Below are positions 36,021-44,856 of a stretch of DNA of 64,000 bases, piece by piece. Where the stretch lies: NCBI GenBank assembly GCA_049792815.1, contig JBARBG010000057.1, positions 13,648-77,647 of the forward strand. The letters run 5' to 3'. The notes beneath the pieces were generated by a model. The model was not told the DNA's origin. It searched no databases and worked only from the letters and a program-made list of their open reading frames with translations. The DNA comes from DAIDKA01 sp049792815. GTDB taxonomy: Bacteria; Pseudomonadota; Gammaproteobacteria; Steroidobacterales; Steroidobacteraceae. The translations under genes were made by a program, and so were the position numbers. The first letter of the stretch is position 1. Each line of letters begins with the position of its first letter.

Positions 36021-37229
36021 TTACTGCGCCCGGGTCGCCACGATCGGCGGAATCGATGCCGCACGCAGCGCCGGCCACAGCACTGCCGCTTGGCACAGCA
36101 CCACTACGATGAGCGCGCCGAGGCAGATGTAGGCGATGCTCATGCGGCTCATTTCAAAGCTCGCAGCAAGGCCGGTATTGATGAGCAGACCCAGGCCAAT
36201 GCCCAGCATACAACCCATCCCCACGATCAGCAGATTCTCGGTATGAAAGTAGCTGAGGATGTCGGCTTTGCGGGCCCCGAGTGCCCGCCGCATGCCGATT
36301 TGGCGCCGACGCTGTGTGACCCAGAAGGCGGTCAGGCCAACGACGCCAAAGGAGGTGACGGCCAGCATCAGCGCACTCACCACGCCCAGCATGATGGCCA
36401 TGGTGCGCGGCACCATGTAGGCAGCATGGCGACTTTCAGCAAAGGGCGTCACGCCCTGAATGACCCGGCGACTGTCGATGGCGAAAAGCCTGTCCTGCAC
36501 CGAACGCATGGCCGAGTTCAGCTGTCCGGGTCGCGCGCGCACGACGTACATGGTTGTCTTGCTCAGTGGCAGCGCCGGCAGGAACACGGATAGATCGGTA
36601 TTGCCGCCGTTGCTTGCCCACGGCGTCTGGGCCTTTTCAATCACGCCGATAATGCGACTGGATTCCGTGGGCTTGAAATACACAATCTGACCCAGCGCAC
36701 TGCCAGCGGGAAACAGGGCCTTGGCCAGAGCCTGTGTAACGACGATCACGCCAGGCGTCTTGTTTTCATAGTAACGCAGCAGGCCCACCTCGTCTGCGTG
36801 GAACCACCGACCCGCAATCAACTTCAGGCCGAATGCGGCCTGCCCATGCTCATCGGTGTAATAGATTGCAGGAACGGCGGTCGGCGTGCGTTGATCGGGC
36901 TTGACGCTCATGGGCAGCGAATAGCCGCCGTTGTCCAGCGGAAAACTGATTGCGGAGAAAACGTCCACCACTCCCGGGACCGACCGCAGGGCCGCCAGAT
37001 CGCCCCTGATCTGCGCCTCCAGGTTGGGCTGGTCCGCAATCCAGGCGGCTACGGCAGTAAAGATGTTGGTCTCATCAATGCCGCTGGGTTGCTGCATGCG
37101 CTGCACGAACTGCTGAATGACCGACAGGCTGTTACAGACAATGGCCAGCGTGAAGGCAACCTGCAGTCCGATCAGTATCGCCCCCAGCTTGCTTTTACGC
37201 AGCGCCCGCAGAATCGGCAGAATATCCAT
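36021..37229 (-). CDS. ABC exporter permease, FtsX/MacB type, B form, copy 2
   Basis: A 402-residue B-form permease (MDILPILRALRKSKLGAILIGLQ start) with the MacB-like core and the coupling segment RRRQIGMRRALGARKADILSYF. AGGAGG lies just upstream of the ATG at 37229, and the in-frame extension upstream is the end of the A-form copy 2 in another frame. The periplasmic core differs from copies 1 and 3 most in the stretch just after the first helix, where a substrate or partner-specific surface would be expected (inference). It lies 23 bp after its partner and 26 bp before the next A form. Confidence 0.9.
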   Translation of the reverse strand: MDILPILRALRKSKLGAILIGLQVAFTLAIVCNSLSVIQQFVQRMQQPSGIDETNIFTAVAAWIADQPNLEAQIRGDLAALRSVPGVVDVFSAISFPLDNGGYSLPMSVKPDQRTPTAVPAIYYTDEHGQAAFGLKLIAGRWFHADEVGLLRYYENKTPGVIVVTQALAKALFPAGSALGQIVYFKPTESSRIIGVIEKAQTPWASNGGNTDLSVFLPALPLSKTTMYVVRARPGQLNSAMRSVQDRLFAIDSRRVIQGVTPFAESRHAAYMVPRTMAIMLGVVSALMLAVTSFGVVGLTAFWVTQRRRQIGMRRALGARKADILSYFHTENLLIVGMGCMLGIGLGLLINTGLAASFEMSRMSIAYICLGALIVVVLCQAAVLWPALRAASIPPIVATRAQ

Positions 37230-37252
37230 GCAATCCTCCTGGCAAGTCGCCG

Positions 37253-38575
37253 TTACTGCACTTTCAATTGCCAGGCGGGATGCACCCGGCTGGCGCGCCA
37301 GGTGGGATACAATCCTGCGGCGACGGTGACAACGACGCCCACCACCAGCGTGATCACCACCATGCCGGCATCGAGCGAGATCAGGTGCGCCACATCCACA
37401 CCGCGTTGGCTGGCCTCTACCAGCAGCAAACGCAGGCCCGCCGCACCGGCAGCCGTGAGCGCCAGACCCAACAGCCCGCCCACCAGCCCGATCAGCAGAG
37501 TCTCCGTCACACACTGTCGGAAGATCGCGCCTCGGGAAGCACCCAATGCCCGGCGCAGCGCCAGTTCCCTGGCGCGGCTGGAGAACTTCGCCAGCAGCAG
37601 TCCCACCGCGTTGATGAGACAGACCACCAGGAAGCCGTCCGCCACGAACGATATGGCACGCACGGCGGGCGGCACCACGTCCATGTACCTCAGCCAGTCC
37701 TCGACATTGCGCAGCTCTACGCGGGGCGGCCAGTGAAATCGCCCCAATTGCCGCTGTTCATCGGCGTAATTGCGCAGGAAGCCCGCATAATCCCGCGCCT
37801 GCGCCGCCGTGGGCAACTCCACCCAGAACGCCAGCCAGACACACTCCGAGTTCAGGTGCGCCTCCCAGCCCCCGCTGGGCGCCGCCTGACAGTTCTCATT
37901 GCCATTGGTGTTGATGTGCCGGTCAATGGCCGTCGTGAATGGCATGAAGAACTGCTCACCTTCATTGAATCCTCCGGAGTACAGATCGTAGAAGCGCGGC
38001 ATCGGTGCCCAGGGCTTGATGACGCCGACCACGCGATAGTCGCGGTCGCTGAGATTGATGACCTTGCCCACCGCATCCGTGTGGGGAAATACCCGATCCG
38101 CGAGCTTCGCGCTCAGCACCACGACATTGGCACGCTTCTCGTCGGCATCGCGGTTCCAGGCCGTACCCGAACGGAACGGCACATCGAACATGGCGAAGAA
38201 ATCCCGATAGGTGGCCCGACCGGCGGCGCGAAACGAGCGGGCACCCACCGGGCTCACATCCTGACTGACCGGGTACATTGCAGACTGGCGGACGGCGCGC
38301 CGCGCCTGCATCAATGCCGCGGCGTCACGGTAGGTCAGCTGACCGAGCAGAGTGTCCCGGCCGGTCTGTCGGGATTGCGGACCCCACACATCGATCTGCG
38401 GAACGAAGAGCTGGTCGGATTTTTGGGGAATGGGATTGCCTGACATTCCCCGCAGCAGCGTATACACGGTCATCGAGGCGCCGATGCCGACACCCACCGC
38501 CGCAACCATGAGCGTGGTCAGGACCACATTGCGTCGCAGGCTGCGCGCAGCCAGCCTCAGGTAGTAGCCGAACAT
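37253..38575 (-). CDS. ABC exporter permease, FtsX/MacB type, A form, copy 2
   Basis: A 440-residue A-form permease (MFGYYLRLAARSLRRNVVLTTLMVAAVG start). It carries the family's NPIPQKSDQLFVPQIDVWGP, RDFFAMFDVPFRSG, VVVLSAKLADRVFP and LGRFHWPPRVELRNV segments, the coupling segment SSRARELALRRALGASRGAIF, and ends in AWQLKVQ. Its ATG overlaps the stop of the B-form copy 1 by a single base (TGATG), so the two are translationally coupled across the pair boundary. It is distinct at the sequence level from A-form copies 1 and 3 throughout the core, so this is an old duplication rather than an assembly artefact. Confidence 0.9.
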   Translation of the reverse strand: MFGYYLRLAARSLRRNVVLTTLMVAAVGVGIGASMTVYTLLRGMSGNPIPQKSDQLFVPQIDVWGPQSRQTGRDTLLGQLTYRDAAALMQARRAVRQSAMYPVSQDVSPVGARSFRAAGRATYRDFFAMFDVPFRSGTAWNRDADEKRANVVVLSAKLADRVFPHTDAVGKVINLSDRDYRVVGVIKPWAPMPRFYDLYSGGFNEGEQFFMPFTTAIDRHINTNGNENCQAAPSGGWEAHLNSECVWLAFWVELPTAAQARDYAGFLRNYADEQRQLGRFHWPPRVELRNVEDWLRYMDVVPPAVRAISFVADGFLVVCLINAVGLLLAKFSSRARELALRRALGASRGAIFRQCVTETLLIGLVGGLLGLALTAAGAAGLRLLLVEASQRGVDVAHLISLDAGMVVITLVVGVVVTVAAGLYPTWRASRVHPAWQLKVQ

Positions 38576-39795
38576 CACAGCCCCCGTGTCGCCAATGAAG
38601 GGGAAATGGAAGCCGCCCGGTAAGCGGGCCACAGGACTGCCAGTTGGCACAGGGCGAGAACGATGACCGCACCGATGGCGATGTAAACCCAGCTCATGCG
38701 ATTGGTGCCCAGGTGCGTCGCCATCCACAGGTTCGCACCCAGGCCACCCAGGACGCCCAGCAACGCGCCGGTGCCGGCAATCAGCAGATTCTCGGTATGG
38801 AAATAGCGCAGGATGTCGCTGCGCCGCGCGCCCAGCGCGCGCCGCAGGCCGATCTGCCGCCGCCGCTGACTCACCCAGTACATGGTCAGGCCGACGGTGC
38901 CAAATCCGGTGATGGCCAGCATCAGTGCGCATACCGTCCCCAGCAACCAGCTCTCGGACTGCTGGATCTGGTAGGCGCGGGTGCGGGTTTCTGAAAACGG
39001 CATCAGCTGGTCGATGACCCGCTGGCGGGTGACCTTATAGAGCTGTTCGGGGACTGCACGCATGACGGCTGCCAGTTGGCCGGGTCGCGTGCGAACCATG
39101 TAGTTCATCTGGTTGGCCACGAACTGCAGCGGCAGGAACGTGGAATACTCTGCAAACGAGTCGCCAAAGCCCTGCGCCGGCCACGGCGTCTGGGCACGTT
39201 CCACCACGCCGATGACACGAACCGGCGCGTCCGTGATCATGTAGATCACCTGCCCGACCGCATCGCTCTTGGGAAAGAGCTTTTTGGCAAGCGCCGCCGT
39301 CAACACCGCACTGGGTGACCCCTTTTCGTCATCCATGTGCATCAGGTCGATCTCAGAGGATGAAAACCAGCGCCCCGCCACCAGCTTCAGTCCCATGGCG
39401 TCCAGCCCGTGCGCATCATTGAAGTACAGCGTCGTGGAAGTCGTGCCACCGTTGGTCTGCTCGGGCTTCAACCTGATGCCCCAGCCCCAGCCGCCACCGC
39501 GCAGCGGGTAGCTGTTGGTGGCCTCAGCATCCACCACGCCCGCAGTGTTGCGCAGCGCCGCCAGATCCGCCTCAATGCTGGCGTGCAGGTCCTGCGGATC
39601 GCCCACCCAGTGGTTCTGCAGCGTGAAGATATTGGCCTCATCAATGCCGGTCGGGCGGCCCATGACCGCGAGGTGCCCCTGGATGATTGACATCGCATTC
39701 GCAACCACTGCCAGCGTCAGTGCAATTTGCAGGGTCACAAGGATGGCGCCGGTCTTGTTGCGCTTCAGGGCGGAGAGGATCGGGATGATTTCCAT
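38575..39795 (-). CDS. ABC exporter permease, FtsX/MacB type, B form, copy 1
   Basis: A 406-residue B-form permease (MEIIPILSALKRNKTGAILVTLQ start). It has a MacB-like core and the coupling segment RRRQIGLRRALGARRSDILRYF followed by two membrane helices. A Gly/Trp-rich insert (LRGGGWGWGIRLKPEQ) in the core is not present in copies 2 and 3. The ATG at 39795 is 8 bp after the stop of its partner A form. It is the fifth gene of the operon. Confidence 0.9.
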   Translation of the reverse strand: MEIIPILSALKRNKTGAILVTLQIALTLAVVANAMSIIQGHLAVMGRPTGIDEANIFTLQNHWVGDPQDLHASIEADLAALRNTAGVVDAEATNSYPLRGGGWGWGIRLKPEQTNGGTTSTTLYFNDAHGLDAMGLKLVAGRWFSSSEIDLMHMDDEKGSPSAVLTAALAKKLFPKSDAVGQVIYMITDAPVRVIGVVERAQTPWPAQGFGDSFAEYSTFLPLQFVANQMNYMVRTRPGQLAAVMRAVPEQLYKVTRQRVIDQLMPFSETRTRAYQIQQSESWLLGTVCALMLAITGFGTVGLTMYWVSQRRRQIGLRRALGARRSDILRYFHTENLLIAGTGALLGVLGGLGANLWMATHLGTNRMSWVYIAIGAVIVLALCQLAVLWPAYRAASISPSLATRGL

Positions 39796-39803
39796 GCTGG
39801 TCC

Positions 39804-41129
39804 TCACTGCGCCTTCAGTTGCAGGGCAGGCTGGACTCGAGTCGCGCGCCATGTCGGGTACAACCCGGAGCACAATGTCGCCCCCACGGCCAGTGCCACG
39901 GTCAAAGCCATGACTGAGGGATCCAGGCGCATCAGTCCACCGACGTACTCCGCCAGGAAGCCGAGGCTGGCGCGATTGGCCGCCAGACCCAGTGCCGTCA
40001 GCGCCAGGCCCAGCATCCCTCCCAGCACGCCCACCACCGCGGTCTCGGTCAGGCATTGCAGGAAAATATCGGACTTCGTGGCCCCAAGGGCCCGGCGAAC
40101 GCCGAACTCATTGGCCCGCGCAGAGAACCGCGCCAGCATCAACCCGACCGCATTCACCAGGCACACGGTGAGAAAGCCGAACGCCAGCAGCGAATTGACG
40201 CGGACTTCATCGGGGATGATGTGCATGAGGGCCAACCATTGGTGCACATTGCTCAGCTGCACCAGCGGCGGCCAGTGGAAGCGCCCGAGGCGCTGCTGCT
40301 CCGCGGAGTAATTGAGCAGATACTGCTTGTAGTTGCGAACCGCTGCAGCATCCGGGAGCTCTGCCCAGAAACCGAACCAGATGCACTCACCCGACAGTTT
40401 CCCCGCCCACCCGGAAGCCGGCAGCGCCGCGCAGTTGTAGTTGCCATTGGTCTGCATCTGATGACCGATGGCCGTCGTCATGGGAATGAAGAAGTCCTCG
40501 ACCGTTCCGAAGGCATTACCGTTGATGACATCGTAAAAACGCGGTGTCGGACTCCAGGCATCCAGTACGCCGGTGACGCGATACAACCGTCCCCCGAGAC
40601 TCACCGTCTGGCCCACCGCAGCGCTGTGCGGAAACAAGCGTGCGGCCAGGGTCTTGCCGAGCACCACCACATCGGCGTGATCGTCTTCGTCCTTCACACT
40701 CCATGCCGCCCCGGACTGGAAGGGAACCTCGAACATCGCAAAGAAATCGCGGTAGGTTGCACGTCCCCCCTGCGAGAACGGAATGCCTTTCGACGGCGTC
40801 ACGTCAAGCCCGACGGGGTACGTCGCCGCCTGACGTGGCGCCATGTGAGCCTGCATGAAGGCCGTGACATCCCGATAGGTGAACTGGGGAGGCAATCGAA
40901 CCTCTCCCGTCTGACCCTTGGGCCGCGTATTCGGTCCCCATATATCAATCTGCGGTACGAAGAGCTTGTTGGATTTATCGGGAATGGGATCGCCCGACAT
41001 GGCGATCAGGACCGTCAGCACCGTCATATAGGCGCCGATCCCGACCCCCACTGCGGCAATGATGAGCGACGTCAGGATGACGTTGCGTCGCAATGTCCGC
41101 AGCGCAAGGTGCAAGTAGTAACCCAACAT
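39804..41129 (-). CDS. ABC exporter permease, FtsX/MacB type, A form, copy 1
   Basis: A 441-residue A-form permease (MLGYYLHLALRTLRRNVILT start), the first permease of the array and 13 bp after the ATPase gene. It shows GDPIPDKSNKLFVPQIDIWGP, RDFFAMFEVPFQSG, VVVLGKTLAARLFP, LGRFHWPPLVQLSNV and the coupling segment SARANEFGVRRALGATKSDIF, ending in ALQLKAQ. As with the other copies, the membrane layout is one N-terminal helix, a large periplasmic domain, and three C-terminal helices. It probably forms a heterodimer with the adjacent B form (inference from the fixed A-B order). Confidence 0.9.
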   Translation of the reverse strand: MLGYYLHLALRTLRRNVILTSLIIAAVGVGIGAYMTVLTVLIAMSGDPIPDKSNKLFVPQIDIWGPNTRPKGQTGEVRLPPQFTYRDVTAFMQAHMAPRQAATYPVGLDVTPSKGIPFSQGGRATYRDFFAMFEVPFQSGAAWSVKDEDDHADVVVLGKTLAARLFPHSAAVGQTVSLGGRLYRVTGVLDAWSPTPRFYDVINGNAFGTVEDFFIPMTTAIGHQMQTNGNYNCAALPASGWAGKLSGECIWFGFWAELPDAAAVRNYKQYLLNYSAEQQRLGRFHWPPLVQLSNVHQWLALMHIIPDEVRVNSLLAFGFLTVCLVNAVGLMLARFSARANEFGVRRALGATKSDIFLQCLTETAVVGVLGGMLGLALTALGLAANRASLGFLAEYVGGLMRLDPSVMALTVALAVGATLCSGLYPTWRATRVQPALQLKAQ

Positions 41130-41142
41130 GGCGGGTGCGCTC

Positions 41143-41856
41143 CTAAACTGTCGGGCGCGGGGCCGCGTTCTCAACCAGATGGGTCGGCGCCTCGAGATCA
41201 ATGACCTGGCCATCCACTATGCGCACTTCACGCTGCGCCCGGGCCGCAAGCTCCGGGTCATGTGTGACCATGACGATGGTGGCACCATCCCGATGCAGCT
41301 CTTCCAGCAACTGCATGACTCCGCGGGCCATCTGGGTGTCGAGATTTCCCGTGGGCTCGTCCGCGAGCAGCAGCCTGGGGCCGCCGGCCAGCGCGCGGGC
41401 GATGGCGACGCGCTGCTGTTGACCGCCCGACAGCTCCGCCGGGTAGTGCTTGGAACGTGCCAACAGGCCGACGCGCTCGAGCGCCTCGTTGATGCGCTTG
41501 CGACGCTCGGCGCCGGGCAGCCGGCGGTAGCGCAGCGGCACGTCGACGTTATCAAACACGTTGAGATCGGGAATCAGGTTGAAGGACTGGAAGATGAACC
41601 CGATCTTCTGGTTGCGCAGCCGCGAGCGCTGATTGTCGTTGAGGCCGTGGACATCGGCGCCGTCCAGCTGGTACTGCCCGCCGGTGAATTCCTCGAGCAG
41701 GCCGGCGATGGTGAGAAAGGTGGTCTTGCCGGAACCTGAAGGACCGGTCACGGCGACAAACTCGCCCTCCTTCACGTGGATGGAGAAGTCCCGCAGGGCG
41801 TAGGTCTCGACCACTTCGGTGCGGTAGACCTTGGACAGATGAGTCATCTTCAACAT
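41143..41856 (-). CDS. ABC exporter ATPase, MacB/LolD type
   Basis: A 237-residue ATPase of the type VII (MacB/LolD/FtsE-like) exporters. Walker A is [11 protein letters not shown], the Q loop [10 protein letters not shown], the signature [17 protein letters not shown], Walker [14 protein letters not shown], and the H loop VMVTHDPEL. It is the only ATPase gene in an operon with six permease genes, so it must serve all three permease pairs, or other ATPases elsewhere do so. It lies 17 bp after the adaptor gene and 13 bp before permease A copy 1. Confidence 0.95.
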   Translation of the reverse strand: MLKMTHLSKVYRTEVVETYALRDFSIHVKEGEFVAVTGPSGSGKTTFLTIAGLLEEFTGGQYQLDGADVHGLNDNQRSRLRNQKIGFIFQSFNLIPDLNVFDNVDVPLRYRRLPGAERRKRINEALERVGLLARSKHYPAELSGGQQQRVAIARALAGGPRLLLADEPTGNLDTQMARGVMQLLEELHRDGATIVMVTHDPELAARAQREVRIVDGQVIDLEAPTHLVENAAPRPTV

Positions 41857-41873
41857 ACGTTTCTCCGTATCCT

Positions 41874-43184
41874 TCAGTGAGTGACGATGACGCGATCCGC
41901 GCCATTGAATGCATCCGAACCTGAGACCACGACTTCGTCGCCGACGTTCAGGCCATCGAGGATCTCGACCTTCTGCACGCTCTGCGCACCCAGGCGCACC
42001 GGGCGCCGTTCGGCTACGCCGTCATGAACCAGATAGGCGAAGCCCGCGTCCTGGTCCACGAAGCTGCCACGCTCGACCATGAGAACGTTGTCGCGTTTAT
42101 CAATCAGAATGCGCACCGCGAGGCGCTGGCTCTGCCGCAGGCCCTCAGGCTGGGGTCCTGTGAACCGCAGGCGTGCGGTAACTTCGCCCGAAACCACTTC
42201 GGGCGAGACGCCACTCAATGTGGCCGGCCACTGTCGGCCATCGCCCTCCAGCGTAGCCGCCATCCCCGGCTGCAGGTCGCGCGCCAGGCTCTCCGGCACC
42301 TTGATCTCAACTTCCAGATTCGACAGATCAATGACGGTGAGCAGTGGCGCGTCCTTGGCCACACTCGACCGCTCGGCGACCTGGACCTGGCCCACGCGGC
42401 CAGCCACCGGTGACTGCACCTGCAGGGCATCGACCTGCCGCTGCAGGTCGCTCACGACCAGCTGCTGGCGGTCGAAGAGCGCCTTCTTGCTGCTGACATC
42501 GAACTGGGTCTGTTTCGGCCCTGCTTCGTCGTCCGCCTGCGCCTGCCTGAAGGCGAAGTCCGCTTTCTCCAGGTCGTCCTTGGCCTTGAGGGCCTGCAGC
42601 TCGGTATAGGCACCCAGCTCAAAGGCCTTGGCGCTGCGATCCGCCTCGCGCTGCGCCGTGGTCCGATCGACCCTGGCCTGTTCGAACTTGTCCGAAAGGT
42701 CGCGCAGCTTGCTGGCGGCATCCAGTTGGGCACGCTGCCAGTCGACCCGCATGCTCTCCAGCGACGCCCGCTCCTGCGACAGTTTCGCGGTGAGATCGGG
42801 ACTATCGATCATGGCCAGGACCTGGCCTTTCTTCACCGCATCCCCGGCGTGGACGCGCAGCGTGATGATGCCGGTCTCGATGGCATAGAGGGTGGGACTC
42901 GAGGCCGCGACCACCTGGCCATCAGCGGCCACGTCGCGTACGAAGAGGCCCCGCTCGACCGTGGCGATGGTGAGTCGCGAGCGATCCACTGAACTGTTGA
43001 TGCCGCTGAAGCGCAGCAGCCAGGTCACGAGCGCCACGAGGGCGACTGCGGCGCACGCCCCGACGATGATGAGGCGCCGGTGACGCCGCAGCGCCGAGGG
43101 CTGCGCGAGCTGCGTGTCCTGGCCAGCCGTGTCACGCATCCGTATCGATTCCGCCTCGGAATCAAAGTCTTTGAATTTGGACAT
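41874..43184 (-). CDS. Periplasmic adaptor (HlyD/MacA type) of ABC exporter
   Basis: A 436-residue membrane-fusion protein with one N-terminal membrane helix (RRLIIVGACAAVALVALVTWLL), a lipoyl domain split by a long coiled-coil hairpin (about residues 125-235, KLSQERASLESMRVDWQ...), and beta-barrel and membrane-proximal domains (VEIKVPESLARDLQPGMAATL, ARLRFTGPQ). It bridges the inner-membrane permeases and TolC. The start is ATG at 43184, 23 bp after the TolC stop. The N-terminal cytoplasmic stretch of about 35 residues is longer than in MacA. Confidence 0.92.
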   Translation of the reverse strand: MSKFKDFDSEAESIRMRDTAGQDTQLAQPSALRRHRRLIIVGACAAVALVALVTWLLRFSGINSSVDRSRLTIATVERGLFVRDVAADGQVVAASSPTLYAIETGIITLRVHAGDAVKKGQVLAMIDSPDLTAKLSQERASLESMRVDWQRAQLDAASKLRDLSDKFEQARVDRTTAQREADRSAKAFELGAYTELQALKAKDDLEKADFAFRQAQADDEAGPKQTQFDVSSKKALFDRQQLVVSDLQRQVDALQVQSPVAGRVGQVQVAERSSVAKDAPLLTVIDLSNLEVEIKVPESLARDLQPGMAATLEGDGRQWPATLSGVSPEVVSGEVTARLRFTGPQPEGLRQSQRLAVRILIDKRDNVLMVERGSFVDQDAGFAYLVHDGVAERRPVRLGAQSVQKVEILDGLNVGDEVVVSGSDAFNGADRVIVTH

Positions 43185-43207
43185 TTGAATGTTTGCCAGG
43201 GATAACG

Positions 43208-44602
43208 TTACGGGGTGCGTTCGACCAGCAGCGCGTCGATGGCGGCGAGGTCGGCTTCGGCCAGACGGCCCGCCTGCTGCTTGAGGGTCAGGAGCGAGGT
43301 GAGGTAATCGTAGCGCGTCTGGCTGTAGAGCAGCTGCGCGATGAAGTACTGGTTCTGCGTGGAAAGCAGGTTGTACTCGGCGCCCGTGCCGAGTGAAAAT
43401 TCCAGGCTGCGTTTGCTCGCCTCGACAGAGGTGCCAGCCGAATCCAGGCTGCGGCGCGCCGCCGCGATGCGTGAAATACCCGTCACGACGCCCCGGTAGG
43501 AGGAGCGCGTGAGCCGCTCGGTGTCGCGCTGCGCCCCGTCATACAGTGCCAGCGCCTGTTTCCACAGCGCGCGCGCCTGGCGCACCTGGGAGGCCACCGC
43601 GCCGCCCTGGAACAGCGGCCAGGTGACCGATACCCCGATCTGATCGTCCTCGGATCTGCCGCCAATGGTGAGGTCCCCAAAGCCACGGGTGTGGCCGGCG
43701 GCGAGCACCACGGACGGCAGCGCCTTGCCAACCTGCGCATCGATTTCGCGATCGGCGGCATCGACCTGAAGTTGCGCGGCCCGCACCAGTGGATTGTCCT
43801 TCAGGGCCGCGCTGACCCAGTCGTCCACCGATGCCGGATCGGGGGCTTCAAGGGGAATGGAATCGCGCAGCGCCGCAACCAGTGTCGCGGGCGCCCCGGT
43901 CACCTCGCTCAGCAGCAACTCGGCATCCTCCAACCCGTTCTGCGAGTCGATGACGGACTGCGCAGTGGCGTCGTAGTACGCCTGGGCCTGATCGGAGTCC
44001 GCGCGCGGTCCGACGCCGGTCTGCTGCCGGCCCCGCGCCTGGTTCAGCAGCACGCTGTAGGACTGCCGCGCGCCCTGGTTGGTCACCAGGGCGTCGTGCG
44101 CCGACAGCACGCCGAAGTAGGCCTGCGCCACCCGCAGCAGCAGCGATTGCTGCGCCGCCAACAAATTGGCCTCGGCGGCCGCAGCGGTCGCACTCGCCGC
44201 CCGCAACTGGCTGAAGGACTGAAAACTCCACAGCGTCTGCGAAAGGTTCAGGCCATAGCCGTGGCCGTCTCCAAAGCAGACCTGCGTGGCCGCACCGGCG
44301 GCAATCTGGCAGCCCGTGATGGTCGTGCTCGCCACGGTCTGGGGTGCGATCAGTTGCTCACCCAGGCGCTCGCGTTCCGCCGAAGCGTTGGCGCTCACCT
44401 GCGGCAGCAGCACGGCCAGGGCCTGCGGCCTAGCCTCGATGGAAGCGTCGCGCTGCGCCAGGGCGGCCTGCAGGGTCGCGTCGTGTTTCTGGGCCAGGTG
44501 GTACAGCTGCAGCAGGTCATTGGCCGACGCCGCAGGCGCCGCGCACACCAGGCCGGCCGCTAGCAGCAGTCCCCACCATCCCGCACGCGGCGTACGACCC
44601 AT
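43208..44602 (-). CDS. TolC family outer-membrane efflux protein
   Basis: A 464-residue outer-membrane factor of the TolC family and the first gene of the exporter operon. After a signal peptide (GRTPRAGWWGLLLAAGLVCAAPAASA) come two repeats of the OEP domain, seen in DLLQLYHLAQKHDATLQAALAQRDAS and in the second half around LVRAAQLQVDAADREIDAQVGKALP. I chose the ATG at 44602; the frame is open further upstream but has no leader there, and the sigma-54 promoter lies at 44642-44657. No strong ribosome binding site is evident. It provides the exit channel for the six-permease ABC system. Confidence 0.9.
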   Translation of the reverse strand: MGRTPRAGWWGLLLAAGLVCAAPAASANDLLQLYHLAQKHDATLQAALAQRDASIEARPQALAVLLPQVSANASAERERLGEQLIAPQTVASTTITGCQIAAGAATQVCFGDGHGYGLNLSQTLWSFQSFSQLRAASATAAAAEANLLAAQQSLLLRVAQAYFGVLSAHDALVTNQGARQSYSVLLNQARGRQQTGVGPRADSDQAQAYYDATAQSVIDSQNGLEDAELLLSEVTGAPATLVAALRDSIPLEAPDPASVDDWVSAALKDNPLVRAAQLQVDAADREIDAQVGKALPSVVLAAGHTRGFGDLTIGGRSEDDQIGVSVTWPLFQGGAVASQVRQARALWKQALALYDGAQRDTERLTRSSYRGVVTGISRIAAARRSLDSAGTSVEASKRSLEFSLGTGAEYNLLSTQNQYFIAQLLYSQTRYDYLTSLLTLKQQAGRLAEADLAAIDALLVERTP

Positions 44603-44641
44603 CGTTGTTTTGCGCCAATTCTTATGATCCCAAGCTCCGAC

Positions 44642-44657
44642 AGCAATCGGCGTGCCA
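44642..44657 (-). promoter_or_regulatory. Sigma-54 (-24/-12) promoter of the exporter operon
   Basis: On the minus strand the sequence is TGGCACG, 4 bp, TTGCT, an exact match to the sigma-54 consensus core with the required GG and GC dinucleotides. The predicted transcript start is near 44632, about 30 bases before the tolC ATG. The sigma-54 response regulator encoded in the same operon is the expected activator. Confidence 0.85.
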
Positions 44658-44721
44658 GGGTTCAATGGCGGTGTAACTGACTGTTTATACTTGATTGTTT
44701 TGGATGTATCAGGCCGCAGTG

Positions 44722-44765
44722 AGTGTCCGCGGACACTGTTACGGACACCTTCCCGGACACCGTGC
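44722..44765. promoter_or_regulatory. Upstream activating repeats (response-regulator sites)
   Basis: A perfect 16-bp palindrome AGTGTCCGCGGACACT (44722-44737) is followed by two more CGGACAC copies at 44742 and 44754, giving CGGACAC three times with an exact 12-bp period (44730, 44742, 44754). The elements lie about 65-125 bp upstream of the sigma-54 promoter, the usual enhancer distance. They also lie about 90-135 bp before the RIO kinase gene. Confidence 0.75.
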
Positions 44766-44856
44766 TTGGCGCTCACGGGTCGCGCCCCGTGGCTGCGGCC
44801 GGTAGGATGGCCCGTTTGAGTCGCGTGGACACACTTTCCGCGCATGCGGAAATTGC

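Noticed and set aside
37268..41204. Plus-strand open frames of 391 and 382 codons opposite the permeases
   Set aside because: Both lie antisense to permeases with strong family features and show no domain; the His/Arg richness mirrors permease codons.
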